64,000 nucleotides of DNA from Typhlomys cinereus (taxonomy: Eukaryota > Chordata > Mammalia > Rodentia > Platacanthomyidae). The notes under the pieces were generated by a model. It ran no database searches. It worked only from the letters and a program-made list of their open reading frames with translations, and was not told the DNA's origin. Positions 1 to 12,904 of the stretch are shown in pieces (the stretch's first letter is position 1; each line of letters opens with the position of its first letter). The position numbers and the translations under genes are program-made. The stretch covers positions 1,910,893 to 1,974,892 of the forward strand of contig JALPQD010000054.1 of the NCBI GenBank assembly GCA_023101885.1, given 5' to 3'.

Positions 1-920
1 CTAAATCATTTTGATTTAGCTTATGATAAGTATTTTCTTGAGAACTTTTCTTGGCCTACACCACTGTTATTGTAAGTTTTCCTCTTATCTATATTGCATT
101 CACAATTATAATCATTACAGGATATATCACTATATGTTTTAATGCCATTTAATTTGGGATCTTCATTCTAGAAGAGTCAAATCCCTCTGAAGGAAGAACT
201 AATGTTTTATTCTTTGTATATACATTCAGTGACTGCAGAAAACATTTGAAAAATATTTGGCGCTTGGTTCAAGACTGAATACTGTATCTTACAGGCAGGG
301 AAGAGTTTCAAGTGAAGTGATTAAAGAGTTTTGTTATGAATAGATAAAGCAAACAAAACTTGTGTAATCAGACTGAGATCCATATATGAAAAGATTTGAT
401 TTTTTAGTTAATGGAATATAGAAGAATTTTTTAATTCATGACTTTTAATATTTTCAAATTTTTTTCACATTTAGAAAATGGATATCTAAATGGATGAAAA
501 AACATCAAAAATTGAGTAAATATGAGAATATTACATAAGTGATGTAATGCTCTTGCAATGAGTATAAATTTCCATATCCCATTAGAAATAAAAGAGGATA
601 TAATTATTACAGGAAAAATAAAACAGTCTAACAAGTAAGAAAGACTTTGTTCGAAGAAAACTTTGCATTGACACAACTATAAGTTTTAGAAAAATTAATT
701 CTACAAAGCCCCAAATACTGTATTGAATTGGCAATATTATTAATATTCTTAAGTGACATTATTTTCTTCTTCATCACGTTGCTGGAGATTGAACCAGTGA
801 CCTCCCAAATGCTAAGCATCATTAACTAAATCATTATTCCCATGGAATCAGTTGGAATTGTTACAAAGTAATAGTAGAGGGTTTTAAAAGTGGACAAGAA
901 GTATAAACTAAAGAGTGCAT
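1..920. other. AT-rich unique sequence, no gene seen
   Basis: I see no gene, recognisable repeat or regulatory site. Short open frames are AT-rich chance frames without family resemblance. Confidence 0.6.
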
Positions 921-1233
921 AAGAGATACCATGTTGGGGCTGGAGAGGTGGCTCAGTGGTTAAGCCTCTGCCTTGCAGGCAGAAGGTCCTGAATTCGGAC
1001 CCTAGACACCACGTATAGACCCCCAGGCAGAAGCGGGGGTGGCCAGTGTTTCTGGTCCTGGTAGGGCGGAGCCTACGAATCCCGGGGCAGAGTAAACAAG
1101 GAGGAGGTGGAGGCGTCCATTGTGGTTCCTGAATTCGTCCGTGGTTATACACGCACATATACATGCGCACACACACACATACATGCGCACAATTGAATAA
1201 ATAATAAAAAAATTAAAAAAAAGAGATACCATG
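921..1233 (+). mobile_element. tRNA-derived SINE with 13-bp target duplication (copy 1)
   Basis: The body is 934-1220. It opens with a tRNA-like head carrying a pol III box A (TGGCTCAGTGG, 949-959) and a box B-like GAATTCGGACC (991-1001). A second, non-tRNA part follows (GGTCCTGGTAGGGCGGAGCC and onward), then a short CA-rich stretch and an A-rich tail. The direct repeat AAGAGATACCATG is exact at 921-933 and 1221-1233, which is direct evidence of L1-style insertion. Two further copies of the family lie at 35.8 and 42.0 kb. I do not know an official family name. Confidence 0.9.
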
Positions 1234-3357
1234 CTCAAGACCAAGATAAAAAAACATAGATACTGTCTGAGCAAAAAGGTTTCCACAAAGTCTTGCTTTT
1301 TGTTTATTCAGTGAGAGATATGAACATTATATTTTTCAAAGAGAAATGTGTCTCAAAAACATTTACAAGTATTTTAGATGCTCACTATATTATACTTAAT
1401 GACAAAAAATAAAAATGTTCACAATTATACTATATCTGAGTTCCAGGCTTCCTTTGAGAGAAAAGTATCTTTTCCCTGTCATTATTATAAGTTGAGAAAA
1501 TATCAAAATTCGATGATTCTAAAATAACTGTCTTTTTATCTCCTGGTACTTGAAATTATTATTGCTCAGATTAATGGGACATCTTCTTTATTGTTAATTC
1601 TGTGTATTCATTTTCATGACTCCCTAGATAAAAAAACATAAATTTTCTATTCCAAAGTACTATAAAAGCAATGAAACATGTCTTGAATCTTCAGGAAAGT
1701 AAGTTTTATCTGATGCTTTGGCAATAATATGTAATCCGTTAGACAGGCCTAAAACAAAACATGTAGAAGAGTGTAATCAATCACAGAAAAATTAACCCTC
1801 TAAAGTAAAGGGCTATTTCTGAGCAGGACCTGTATGCCATTGGTTAAACTCTGCAGCCACTGTGAGAAATTTTGATGTATCAGGTTAAGTGAAGATCTTC
1901 CCACAAATATTTATGAGCATTAGGTATCCTGAGAGTTTTCAACAGAAAACAATTCCTTTATACTGTTTTCCAGCAAAATATAAATCTACTGCATATGTGA
2001 TACCCAAAATAATTAGTATGACAAAGAGAGGCCATTAAAATGACAAGGCAATGGCATTGTGTTTTATAGTCAGATAGTAGCACAAAAATTTGGCTGTACA
2101 GACAATAAAATTAAATCTACTTTGCTTGTGTCTGTATGCATATATATATACATGATAAACTTTCACTGACAATTTTCAGTAGTTTCTATTTAGTCAGTAT
2201 AGAATGTAGAAGATTCTTATACTGATGAGTGCAATTAATAGGATGGAAATGTAAATTTTAAGGAGATTTTTATATATGTAAAAATTGTTCTGCACTACAA
2301 ATTCTGAGAATAACTGAGTTTGTCAAGGAAGACTGCAAAATCATTGATAATACTGATAATTTAGTTCAAGTGGGATTAGAAATCCAAGGAATTCTTTGAC
2401 TAAAATATATTCAAAAGATTTTTTGTCCAGAAGTAATGAGAGATGGATAAAGTACATGGAATATGCCCAGTAGTTTCTATCCATCTACTTATTAATGTAT
2501 ATGACAGATATCATAACTAATGTGAAATGTATGAAATTAGAACAGTTCATCTAGACAAAAGTTATAGAGTTTGAAAGAATATTTAATTCTATCCAAATTA
2601 TACATTTTCAGAGAAAGACTATGAATGACATGGATTAAAGTTTATTTTCATTTTGTAAGGAAAGAGCACATTTCCTTAATAATGAGAGGCTAATAAGAAT
2701 GACCTAAAATCAAGAGGGGAGCTGGAGAAGTTTTAAAATTGTCAACACATCAGTGTCTACCCTGACTCAGCATTATTAGCAGCATTTCAATGCCTTTGAA
2801 ATACTACTTCAGGCTGCTAATCTGAAGACACAGTCATCTGTCCCTGCTCTAATACAACTTTTTAAGTATCATTATTCTTCTCTTTATACATTTGATTTTG
2901 GAAAAAGTAAGAAAAACATGATTTCTCTAATTTCCCACATATTTTTTCATGACTACATGAAATTAACCTGCCCCTATGATTCTATGCCTGTGTTTTCCAC
3001 GTTGCAACAAATACATTTTATCTTCATTAGACATGTGATTCATGATGGTATTTTTTAAAAAAATATTTTTGATTTCATGTTTGTGAGTGGGGAGGGAGGA
3101 TATGATTGTGTGTGTGTGTTTGTATGTGTGTGTGAGTCATCTCCATGACCCACATGAGGGCTTTCTTTCTTGTAATGGTATTCTAGTAACAATCTCTTTA
3201 TTTTAATCAATGCTATAAAATATTTACATCAAATGAATAGAGATTATGTTGAATAAATGCAAATTAATTCTTTCATAAAGGGCTGTACTTCACCTGGTTT
3301 CTACATAGATCTGTGTGTAAACGTTTTGTTAAATGCTTAGCATAACAAAAACTGATT
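1234..3357. other. AT-rich unique sequence with a short GT repeat
   Basis: No gene is seen. The only simple structure is a GT-rich run at about 3107-3134. The rest is AT-rich DNA without recognised repeats. Confidence 0.55.
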
Positions 3358-3749
3358 TGTTGGGCCGGCTCAAGCAAGATGGCACTAGGAGGAAGTGAAC
3401 AAGGTGTAGCCAAGCACATGGGGCCTAAGATGGTGCTGGGAGCTAGTGTGCAGGGCATAACCCTGTTTGCATCACAGCGATCCCTGATTGGTTCATAAGA
3501 GTTCCTTAATGCTGACCCTAGCCCATGAAGCCTGCGTGCTGTGCTGACCTTTAATATGATTGGCTGCCCGATTCTGTGCCTTGCAGTTTTTGCCTTTATA
3601 AACTGCTGCGCTGCACACAATAAAGTGAGTTCATGCTTTGACTTAACTCCCTGCCATGCCTGATTATCAACGCGGCCTGGGAGGCAGAGGGGCAGGCAGC
3701 CCTCTCACCTTTCTCCTTCCTGGCGGCAAGAGTCAACCCCCCTTCCCCA
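3358..3749 (+). mobile_element. Solo LTR of a class II (ERVK/IAP-like) endogenous retrovirus
   Basis: The 392-bp unit begins TGTTGGG and ends CCCCA, so it has TG...CA termini. It is flanked by the exact 6-bp repeat CTGATT at 3352-3357 and 3750-3755. A 6-bp duplication is typical of class II endogenous retroviruses. Promoter-like parts are visible: two AAGATGG (YY1-like) motifs at 3376-3383 and 3427-3433, two inverted CCAAT boxes (ATTGG) near 3488 and 3559, a TATA box TTTATAAA at 3595-3602 and a polyadenylation signal AATAAA at 3619-3624. No internal retroviral sequence is present, so it is a solo LTR left by recombination. The IAP comparison rests on the TGTTGGG start and AAGATGGC motif and is inference. 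Confidence 0.9.
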
Positions 3750-3755
3750 CTGATT

Positions 3756-5840
3756 AATTACATGTAATAGAAATATTATTTAATACTAACTAGAACAAAC
3801 ACTATCAAATGTTTGCATATTTTTTTCTTTATGAACTTTTAATGGAAGTAGTATTTATATTATAATATTTATATTACATATGAGCAATTTATAGAAAAAT
3901 AAGACATTCAGATTTCCTGAGGTCAGATGAAGCAGAATGTCAAGGGGAGATTTGTCTCCTGGACTTTTTTCTTCACTAAGTTTAGCTTTTATTTTTTCTT
4001 TCTGGTAATTCAGAAAACCATGCACTTTTTATAATACAAAATAAATAAAAAAAACCCTTTGTCCACAAAATCAACTGTTTAGGAACAAGCTAGTGTTGCA
4101 TGAAGATTAATAATTCTGGCTTGGAGGAAAAACTGCCAAACCCCAACACTTAGTTCCATGTTTCAGAATAGAAACTTTATACCTTTCCTCATTCTCTTCT
4201 CTGGAATAAAAAGACTACCTGAATTAAATAGACAAAATATGATCTCATTTTGGTGGCTGGGCCTAAACTCTAACCAATAGATCATGTTAAACAGTTTTAA
4301 GTGCTCTAGATAAAAGAAACAAATTAATCTATAAGAGCATTGACCAAATAACCTACAGACCTCAGCATAAGCATGGGAGGGAGAAGACTTTGCAGGGTGA
4401 AGAGTTAGTCTAGTAAAGCTAACATGTACCTGCTGTGAGGCAAAATGTAGGACCTTGACTTTGACCATAGAAAAAGAGGGCAAGACTTCATATCAGACAA
4501 GAATAAATTCTCCAGGATTTAGTGAACAATGGATGACCCTCAACCAATCCATTTCAGAAAGGTATTCAATCAAGACCTGACCTCTCCCTGGAGCCCAGCA
4601 TAAGAGGAAACTTTGAGGTTAAGATAAAATGGAGAGATAGATAAATGCAAGTAGCTGAAGCTCTCTAGATAATAGACCTTCCATACCCAGTTATAGCTAC
4701 ATCAATTTATTTTCCTGTCTCCTCAGTTTTAGAAACAGCATTATATAAACCAAAAGTAAAGAAAACAAAAAGACAACATATAAAAACAAAAATAAGTTAA
4801 GCAAGCTAGAGCTGGAAATAAGTGACTTTCATTCTTTAAGCTTAAATGTCTTTCCATGACTAAGGCAGATTAAAATCTATTGCTTTGCACATTACCATAT
4901 GAAATATATTTTATCCTCTTGCTTTCAATAAATATAATGATATATCTATGTATTTAATAAAACAATGAAAGTTGCATTAATAAGGTAATTATTAGAAACT
5001 GGATTTACATGCATTCATTGTGAAACCACAGAAAAAATTCACTAATAACCCTTTATTTTGACATAAGTGAAAAAATTATCAAGACATATATATTCTGTAG
5101 TTGTGAACTATTTCTAACCTTGTCAGAACCTCCTTGTGAAAACTATAACATTTTGCTGTTTATAATATTCAAAATATTTAATAGATAGCACCATGATATT
5201 AATGTATGACTAGCATATTTATAAAATCACCACATTTTCTACTTAGCTATACTTAAAAGGTTTAATGGCTAGGTTTATTTATAAAACAGGTAGTCAATTT
5301 TTTCTTTTTCTGGATTACATTATTTATAAAAGTACCATCATTTGGGGATATATTTATTAGTGTAGCATGGCACACAATTGAATCTTGAAGTCCATAGGAA
5401 ATTGGTTTCTCTATGGACATAAACATCCATGCATGTTCTAGGCATTCACATAAAATTGCCTATGGTCTACATGTAATACACATGCATCTTCATATGCCGA
5501 ATATTTTAATGACTTCTACGTTTCTAACAATATTTAGCAAGATATAAATGCTACTTCTAAATATACAGCATTATATAGAGAATATAGCAAGAAAGCAATA
5601 TATACATATCCTTTGATTTAATGAGGTTCATTCATTAGATAATTATGAAATCAAGAGGGAGAAGAGGGCAACAAAAAAGGTTTGCATGTTGGAAAGTGAC
5701 CTGCTGAGCAAAAGTTCTTCCACACTTATGTGAGGATTGGCTGTTTTCCACACATATACTCACTCCATACAAATGTTTGATGTTGTTGGCCCCATCGAAA
5801 AATGAATAATAGCTTGAATTATATATCTTCATGAGGGCAT
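3756..5840. other. AT-rich unique sequence, no gene seen
   Basis: A less AT-rich stretch at about 4120-4640 has a 106-codon minus-strand open frame that resembles nothing I know. It is probably old unrecognised repeat or unique DNA. Confidence 0.5.
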
Positions 5841-5873
5841 CTTTCTTTCTCTCTCTCCTCTCTCTCTCTCTCT
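5841..5873 (+). repeat. (CT)n microsatellite
   Basis: A CT-dinucleotide-rich pyrimidine run with slight interruptions. Confidence 0.85.
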
Positions 5874-6084
5874 GTTTTTCCTTGCCTGTGTCTGTGTGGG
5901 TCCAAGGACAAAAGAAGAAATTTTATGCAATAATTCTCCCTAATCTATCTATAATGGACTCTACCTATCCAAGAAATGAATGTGTTCATTCATTCCATTT
6001 GTTGTTCAACACACATACATCAAAAAAAATCTGTACTATACTTTCCCAGCTAGAATGAAATGCAAAATATGTTGGCTAGAGACT

Positions 6085-6335
6085 CTTGAGTGTGTGTGTG
6101 CTGTATGCACTCATGTCCAAATTCATGTGTTAAAGCCAGAAGTTCACAATAGCTATCTTCCTCTATTAATTGAAGGCCACTCTGTAGAAAGACTTCCCTG
6201 CACTGGGACTGTAAGTACATATTATTGTGTTCCCAACTTTTTTATATGAATATTAGGAATCTGAAATCAGGTCCTCATGCTTGAACTGCAAGTATTTTAT
6301 TGATTTAACAATTTAGCTAGCAGACAAATAACCTT
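6085..6335 (-). mobile_element. Old B4-like SINE, antisense, degraded
   Basis: The right end (GGTCCTCATGCTTGAACTGC, then a diverged box A complement near 6318) reads as the reverse complement of a tRNA-derived SINE head. The left end is GT-rich, as expected for a reversed B4-type tail. Heavily diverged, so the subfamily is uncertain. Confidence 0.55.
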
Positions 6336-6484
6336 ATTCATTAGAAATATACTATCAAACAGTTTGGGTACTTACTGTAATTATTATGTATCATTTACAA
6401 TGCTTAACACAAATATTGTAGTTCAGTCTTTCATATTCACTACATGGTCTATTTTGCCTGTATGTTGTATAAATGCACAGCAAA

Positions 6485-6885
6485 AGTACTTATTTGAATA
6501 AAGGGGTTTCATTCTTTCTTATGATTTTTTGATTATAGTTCCTAGTAGACTTTGGGAAGAGAGGTTATTCCAACACCAGGAGCCAAGAGAACTAGCCACA
6601 TGATATCCACAGGGAGAGCTGAGAGAGGGGCAAACCTAACTTGCTAGACAGCAAGTCTGTCCAAGTGTGATGAAGAATGCCAAAGTGCTGAACCAGCTCT
6701 TCAACCTTATCCACATATCCAGGGAATGGCCCTTCCCCATTATGGGCTAGGTTTTCCCATATTAATCAGACAAAAAGTACAATCCTCTGTGCTTACTCAA
6801 GGCTGACCTTAATAATTAATTATTCACAAATGTGTTTTGAACGCAGCCTTCATTTGTCCAATTGGCACCTGTATATCTAACTAAC
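6485..6885 (-). mobile_element. Degraded LTR-like repeat, family 'A' (copy 1)
   Basis: This is the reverse complement of the unit seen at 9.49-9.87 and 28.78-29.18 kb. Shared landmarks are a GGCACCTG end, an interior ATCCACATATCCAGGGAATG block and a reversed AATAAA-like region at the low-coordinate end. The family occurs six times in this window. I describe it as an LTR because it has a polyadenylation signal near its 3' end. The official name is unknown to me. Confidence 0.6.
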
Positions 6886-8114
6886 ACAGTTCACTTGTTA
6901 CTATATCAACAACCTAACCAGTCTCAAAATAATCATTCTTTGCTTGCCTATGTTCAGAATCACCTGTTTGTTTCAATGATGAATTAATGCTGTAATAGGA
7001 GGTAAATCCATCACTCACATGTTAACTCCATTACTCTCTTAAATTTTTACAGTTCAAAACAGTGTTATCAAAGATGTTTGGTGATTCTTTACATATCTTA
7101 CCTTTATCATCATAGTCCTGTATTTGACCTAAACGCAATAATTTTGTGCTGTTAAATTCTGTGTCAGGTAACAACACATGCGTCTATATGGAGCACAGAG
7201 ATAAATTCATTCTTCAGTGACACCTTGTTTAACAAATGATTTTAAGATTTTTGTGCGAAAGGATACATTAGGATGCATCAGCAATTGTTGCTATGGAAAT
7301 TCAGTCTCCTTTTGGAATGTATTCACATTTTTTTCACAGTTCCTCTACATGATTTTTTTTTAAATAATAGTCAATCATGGATTGTTAAAGTATTAGAAAT
7401 TGGTTTAAGGATTTGTAAATGTTGAAAGACTAGCCATGTGTTTATAGCTGTGTTAGGAAAAAGAAATGGATGAGAGACATAAATTTTATAATAGTAATCC
7501 TAAATCAGTTAAATATCAAGTTATTTTCTGAGAATAATTAAACAACATCACTTAGAAGGCTGAATATTCGTCTCTTTATTTTTAATTTAAATTATTTATC
7601 ATTATAATGTACTTTTCATTGCTACTCCCTCTGTTACCACATCTCCTTTTCCTTCCTGACAAGCTTCCCTTGGAGCCCAATGTTCCTTCTTGTGTATGTG
7701 CCAAGCTGACTCCAACAGGGATGTCTGTTTTTTTCATGTACCTGTGCATCTGTTGCAGCATGTACAATATTTCAGGACAGGTATTACTGATGTCTGGGAG
7801 ACCCCCTTGTTAAACTCATATATTGTCAAAATATGTACTTTTTAATTTTTTCATGTTATTGATATTTTTATTTATTGAGGAATTTTACTTTTTAATATTA
7901 TCCTATCATATAAAGTATATGTAAATCTGGAATCAAACTGATTGCATCCCTGAAAATTCATATGAGGTATGACTAAATTTGTGTCCACCCAGAAAGTCTA
8001 GATTTTACCTTATTTTTCAATAAGATGTTTATAAAAATAATCATATTAAAGTGTGACCAAATTTAACTAAAGAGTCACATATGTTCAATGACTAATAACC
8101 CTATATACAGTGAA
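6886..8114. other. AT-rich sequence, no gene seen
   Basis: A pyrimidine-rich stretch at about 7570-7790 could be an old L1 fragment, but I cannot place it. The remainder is unique and AT-rich. Confidence 0.45.
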
Positions 8115-8690
8115 ATTTGAAGGCATAGGAATACACAGAGAGAATGTGCCTCCATATGTCCTAACTCTCTACAAAACAGAACCAATAAGCTGAATATGTG
8201 GCATGTGAACAGTTAATTGGTTTACACAATAGGAATAGTCCAGCAATAGCAATCTTAACTGGAGAGGCTGAGAATCTGGTAGCTCCTCGGTACATGTTGC
8301 TGGATTCTTCTGCATTACCAATCTGGTGATGAAGGCCTGAGGATCCCTGGAGAACTGTTAGTTATTGGTCCACATCCAAAGGCTGCAAAGCAGAACCTTT
8401 GTTCTGAGGTCAGGGAGGATTACAGAAATAACAATGAAAAAGATGTGCTTATAGCCAAAAAACAAAAGCAAGCAGGCAAAGTAGTCCTTTAGACTCTTTT
8501 CTTTTAATTTGGCTGCTGTCGGAAGATGCCATCCACTCCGTGGGAAGATTTTCCTTTTTGGTATAATCCTTTCAGGAAGTAGTCTTGTAGACCCTTCTGA
8601 GTTATGTCTCTCAGTTGATTTCAAATCCAATGTAGTGGACAAGACATTGTCCATGTGAAGTTTTGAGCAAATCTGGATTAACACAGCCAC
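8115..8690 (-). mobile_element. Old LTR-like rodent repeat, antisense
   Basis: The block order (an AATTGGTTTACA segment, a GCTGGATTCTTCTGCA segment, then GAGTTATGTCTCTCAGTTGATT) matches a dispersed rodent LTR-type repeat that I recognise in reverse orientation but cannot name. A 110-codon minus-strand frame inside it is incidental. Confidence 0.45.
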
Positions 8691-9489
8691 AAACTTAAAA
8701 GTTCAAAGGAGATCAAGTTGCTACCAGATGTTAGGAATGTACAAGAAAGGAACATTTCTTTAATCTTTGTAAATAAGGTTTTGTTGAAGCTGTGTTTTAT
8801 ATTTCTGGTTTTGAAAACTTGTGAGACAATAATTGCCTGTATTAAGCCACACAATATATTTTAATTTGTTGGAGAATGGAAAGGAAGTAGCACCCAACGT
8901 TGATTAAAATGCTTCTGAGCATGCAATTATGTTATCTATGGTCATAAACAGTGTGAAAAGTGTTTACTAAAAACAAAAACAGTCTCGTAAAAAGTAGAAT
9001 TGGCTCAAATTATAGAACACAGTTAAGAGACATAGATAGCCCAGTGCGTGGGCTTGTGACATATATTAGGACCTTTCTTAGTTGTTGTTACACATTATCG
9101 AACTGAGCCTGAGTAATAAAGAAATTTTCTGATATTTCTGTAATATTTTTCATGCTGTATGTATTCAGAGTTACTTGACTTGGTGGCTCAGTGGTATCAG
9201 TGGGTGTTCAACTACTCTAAATTTCTATTGGATTTTATTATCATAGAATTGTACAGTGGGCAAATGTTTGCTAGTATTATGTTCTCACTAGTGATGTTTA
9301 TAGAAAAGATAGAAAGCTTGTGCTTTTCTACTTGTGTGTGTATATATATATATATATGTATTTTTTTAATTTCAGAAGAAATATTTCAGAATCCTTCCAG
9401 AATGATTAATCCTTCATGTCTTTCTGCAACATTAACTATCTCTTGATCCCTTGATAGTTGTAAGTCATAAATAGAACATGGTTGATGTC
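8691..9489. other. Unique AT-rich sequence with a TG/TA microsatellite
   Basis: A (TG)n(TA)n run lies at about 9333-9360. Nothing else is recognised. Confidence 0.5.
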
Positions 9490-9872
9490 ATACTTAGGCA
9501 GAGGTGTCAGCTTGACAGTTAAAGGTTTGAGTACGGGCACATTTGTAGGGAATTAATGTTTGAGTTAAGCCCAGAGCAAACCCGCAAGAGATTGTCTAGC
9601 TGATGGGCATGATCCCGCCCATGGTGGGTGGGACTAGGCCCTGGGATAAAATACAGAGAGTTGATTGAGAAAGTCAGCATCCTTGTGTACACTTAGCCAG
9701 ACACTCTCTCTCAGCCATTATGTATGTATGGTGTTGGTATTGATACATGCTCTCCTGTCAAGCTGGACTACAGACTGTAATCAGACTATTGTAAGAAAGA
9801 AAACTCTTTGTTCCCTTAAGCCTTTTGATGGTCATTTATAAGTAACCATGCAGGCAAATTGCAACAGTTGAG
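9490..9872 (+). mobile_element. LTR-like repeat, family 'A' (copy 2)
   Basis: It reads from a TGTCAGCTTGACAG start through GTTAAGCCCAGAGCAA, GATTGTCTAGCTGATGGGC, a GCATCCTTGTGTACACTT block and CAAGCTGGACTACAGACTG to GCAAATTGCAACA. It aligns by eye along its whole length with the copy at 28.78 kb, and shorter parts with those at 35.2, 48.2 and 63.2 kb. No target duplication could be fixed. Confidence 0.65.
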
Positions 9873-9884
9873 TAATAGGGAAAA

Positions 9885-10260
9885 TAAAATCATGTTCCCC
9901 ATAAAATACAGACTTGCTGAGGTAAATAGAGGTTTATTAAGGAGTGTACATTTTCAGAACAGCTCAAAGCAGGATATGTGAAATTTGGCTGATGAAGATT
10001 GGAAACTAGCATATAACCCTCTTTAATCTGTGAGGAAGCTTGATTTGTATAGTGATCTTTTAGAAGTTACCCACAGAGACTTAGGATGTGGCCTGTAAAG
10101 TCTTGATATCACAAAGAGTAGGCTGCATCTGGGTTGTAGTGCCATCTTTGCTTGAGGCTAGTTTCCCCTCTCATGAAGTCTTCTAGAGACAACATTACAG
10201 AAGGCTGGTGAGAGGTCAGTGTGGGCCCCCAGGGTGCACACTGGGTGATGTTTCATAGCA
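9885..10260 (-). mobile_element. Possible antisense LTR-like sequence
   Basis: On the minus strand there is an AATAAA signal near the end (reversed at about 9931) preceded by a moderately GC sequence with no coding potential, as in an LTR. There is no second copy in the window to confirm it. Confidence 0.3.
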
Positions 10261-12435
10261 TCCTTTTTGGGTGACATCAAACTTGTTCAACTGCACTCTG
10301 AGAAAGTACAACCACCTCTCTACCTTTTCCATTTCCTCTTTTTCTATCTTTTTTCTCATCTTTATTTTCACTCCAGAGGTTATATCTAGAGAATTCAGAG
10401 CTTCCTGGCTTAGACATAAGATAGTATTGCAGAGAAACAAAAGGAAACTTAAAAAATAACCAGTACTTTTTACTTTTTGACATATAAGTTGACATTAAGA
10501 AAAAAAAACAACTATTGACAGACAACTTGGTTTTACTTTTCAAGACTCAGGATTTTGTTTTACAAGATTGGCCCCTAAAGAATCATAGTTTATATTACAA
10601 AGAGGCAGACTTTTTCCTACCTACTCCGAGATAATGTAGATTCCACAGACCAAAAGAAAATAAAGGTCTGGAGGGCAATGAACCAATAAGAATCTGAGGT
10701 GCTCCCTTACCGGGATGAAAGACAGACTGCTGTCTCTTTCTTGTGTATTAGCATGAGTGTGGTGATGCATCATTCAAGAAACAGGGAAAGCATCCACTGC
10801 TTTCCTCTGAGTCAACAGTATGCACCGGCTGTTAATATTTTGTCTGTTGGCAAATACTTTGATACTTGATGTATTTAGGCTATGAAGCTAGAGGCAGCTT
10901 CACGCAGGTCTTTAGTGTTTGATGAGTTCCTCTTGCACAAGCAACCAGTTTGGGTCTCATCTTAGTGGCAATTTCTACTACTCTCCACTTATTTCTATTG
11001 TCCTGAATCTTGTAAGCAGAGCACACACTTACCTAAGAAAGCTACATAAAGTAAGTATATTATCTATGGGTGGGGCAGCAAGATAGTCAGAACCTATGCC
11101 TCATAGTGAGTCAGTTATCTATGGTTCAAAAAATCTGCCAAAATAGGTGGAATTCTGAATGCATAGGCCCCATATGTACAGATGCTCTGGGAGTGGTGTG
11201 GAAGTGTAGAGCAGCTGATCTTAGGCAAAGGGAAACATCTGATGTTAGGACAGAAATGGAGCCTATTCTGCTCCGCATAGTTTCTTCCTAATTTCAGATC
11301 ATTTCTTTCAGTTCATCCAATTTTACTTTTCAATCACAATTAAGAAATGGGGTATAAAGAACTGAGGTAGCCCAAAACCATCCTGAAAACTGTCCATGCA
11401 CAAAGGATGATAAGGATTTTAATGTGATTGTAAAATCAGGCAAACAGATATGGGTGGATGTTGAATCTTTAACAACGTGATACTGCAGTAGATAAATCAT
11501 AGATGATTGAGCGGTGAACCATTTGGGAATGGTAATGCCTCAGAACTGTCAGTGCTGGAAATATGACCATGTCCAGTGGGAATTCAGAATGCAACTTAAT
11601 GGGGACACACAATGACCAAGCTCAAATATCTTTCCTCAAAGGCAGGCAAATAAACACATCTTTCAGCACTTAAATGGAATTTATGTGAAGGGGGTGAAAA
11701 AGGGAAAGATAAAGTTGTGAGTGATGGAAGAAAATACAGAAGAAATATAATTTAAGAATCCCTGACCTGGCTGTAATCTCCTAATATTTCCTGGGCTGTG
11801 CTACTACTCTTCAAAATGATAGATCAAGGCAAGGGTGAAGTTAAAGTATTATCAATATAAGACAACTTTATCTATTGCAAACTTGAATAAACATTGAAAA
11901 TGTCCTGGCTTCGGTAAGCTAAAATAAAGTGAATAAAATAACAAAAGTTAAAAAAACCTAGGACAAGAAGAAAACAAAGAAATCAGATTTAAGAGAATAA
12001 ATAACCAAGGAGCAGTAAGACCTTGATTCTTTAGGATTAAAATGAAGTGTTGGTACTAAGCATGGAGTCAGGTAGCAAGGAAGTCCCCTGATTTCTGTGA
12101 GAGGGCATTTTCAGCCCCCCACAGAGCCTAAGCATAAGCCTAAGCATCATGCCTAGTTAAGATAATGCCTGTCTCATCATTGTCAAAAGCAAATTCTTTG
12201 AAGAATTAAAACATACTGTCTCATTCTGCATTTCTTTTCAGTGACTGATAGGTTTCCTTTAATGTATTCTTTGAAAACTATTTCATTTAAGGTCTTAGCT
12301 ATAGAGTTCAGTGGCATAGTGCTAAAGAGAGTAATATCGGTACAAATGAATATTATATATGGACCCATTTTTGCCTGGTAGAAATAATGAGTTTAAGTAT
12401 TGCGTGCATTAGTCCTGTGTATTATTGAACTGCTT
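10261..12435. other. No gene or clear repeat seen
   Basis: Unique-looking sequence of intermediate AT content. A small imperfect tandem (GCCTAAGCATAA and relatives) lies near 12128-12148. Short open frames show no recognised domain. Confidence 0.5.
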
Positions 12436-12439
12436 TGTC

Positions 12440-12895
12440 TCTGCAGTGGTTAGTCTGTCTGCTGATGTTGCAGGGTTTCTCGTCCATGGAGTTCTTGTGT
12501 TCCCTGTAGTCAAAGAGTGACACCAGAACATGTTGACAAGTTAACACAGGAATTTTATTGAAAATGAGAGTAAAGGGAAGAAACTCATGGATGTTTTGCC
12601 CAAGGGAGGCAAGTAGAAAGTCAGAGTCTAATGTAGAAGAGCAAAGGAGATAGCTTAAGATCAGAAAGAATAGGAAGACAGTTGCCGTGAGCACATGACT
12701 AGGAGAGAGCAGAATTGCCTTGGCTAGACCACATGGGGGAGAGATGGTGATGGGGGGAGCCACAATCTTTTATAGTCCATGAGTCCATGATTGTCTCAGA
12801 GATACTAGGGAAGTGAGGTAAAGACTTGAGGCATTGTGGACATGGATGCCACAGGACTAGACATTCCTAACTGCACTAGCTATCCAAAAAATTCA
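12440..12895 (-). mobile_element. Antisense LTR (class not assigned)
   Basis: Read on the minus strand it shows a TATA-like GACTATAAAAG (12768-12778) and an AATAAA polyadenylation signal (reversed, about 12555), with pyrimidine-rich sequence between. The right end (ACTAGCTATCCAA) resembles the end of the LTR-like block at 52.83-53.10 kb. The exact boundaries and target duplication are not resolved. The 113-codon minus-strand frame inside is incidental. Confidence 0.55.
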
Positions 12896-12904
12896 ATTAT
12901 TGCC

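Noticed and set aside
949..1001. Possible tRNA gene (boxes A and B)
   Set aside because: The tRNA-like head is the promoter of a SINE with target duplications. The cloverleaf is not intact and there is no separate tRNA gene.
3273..3620. 115-codon minus-strand frame
   Set aside because: Antisense to the solo LTR, with no resemblance to a retroviral or host protein.
12422..12763. 113-codon minus-strand frame
   Set aside because: It lies inside an antisense LTR and covers its TATA/polyadenylation region. Non-coding.
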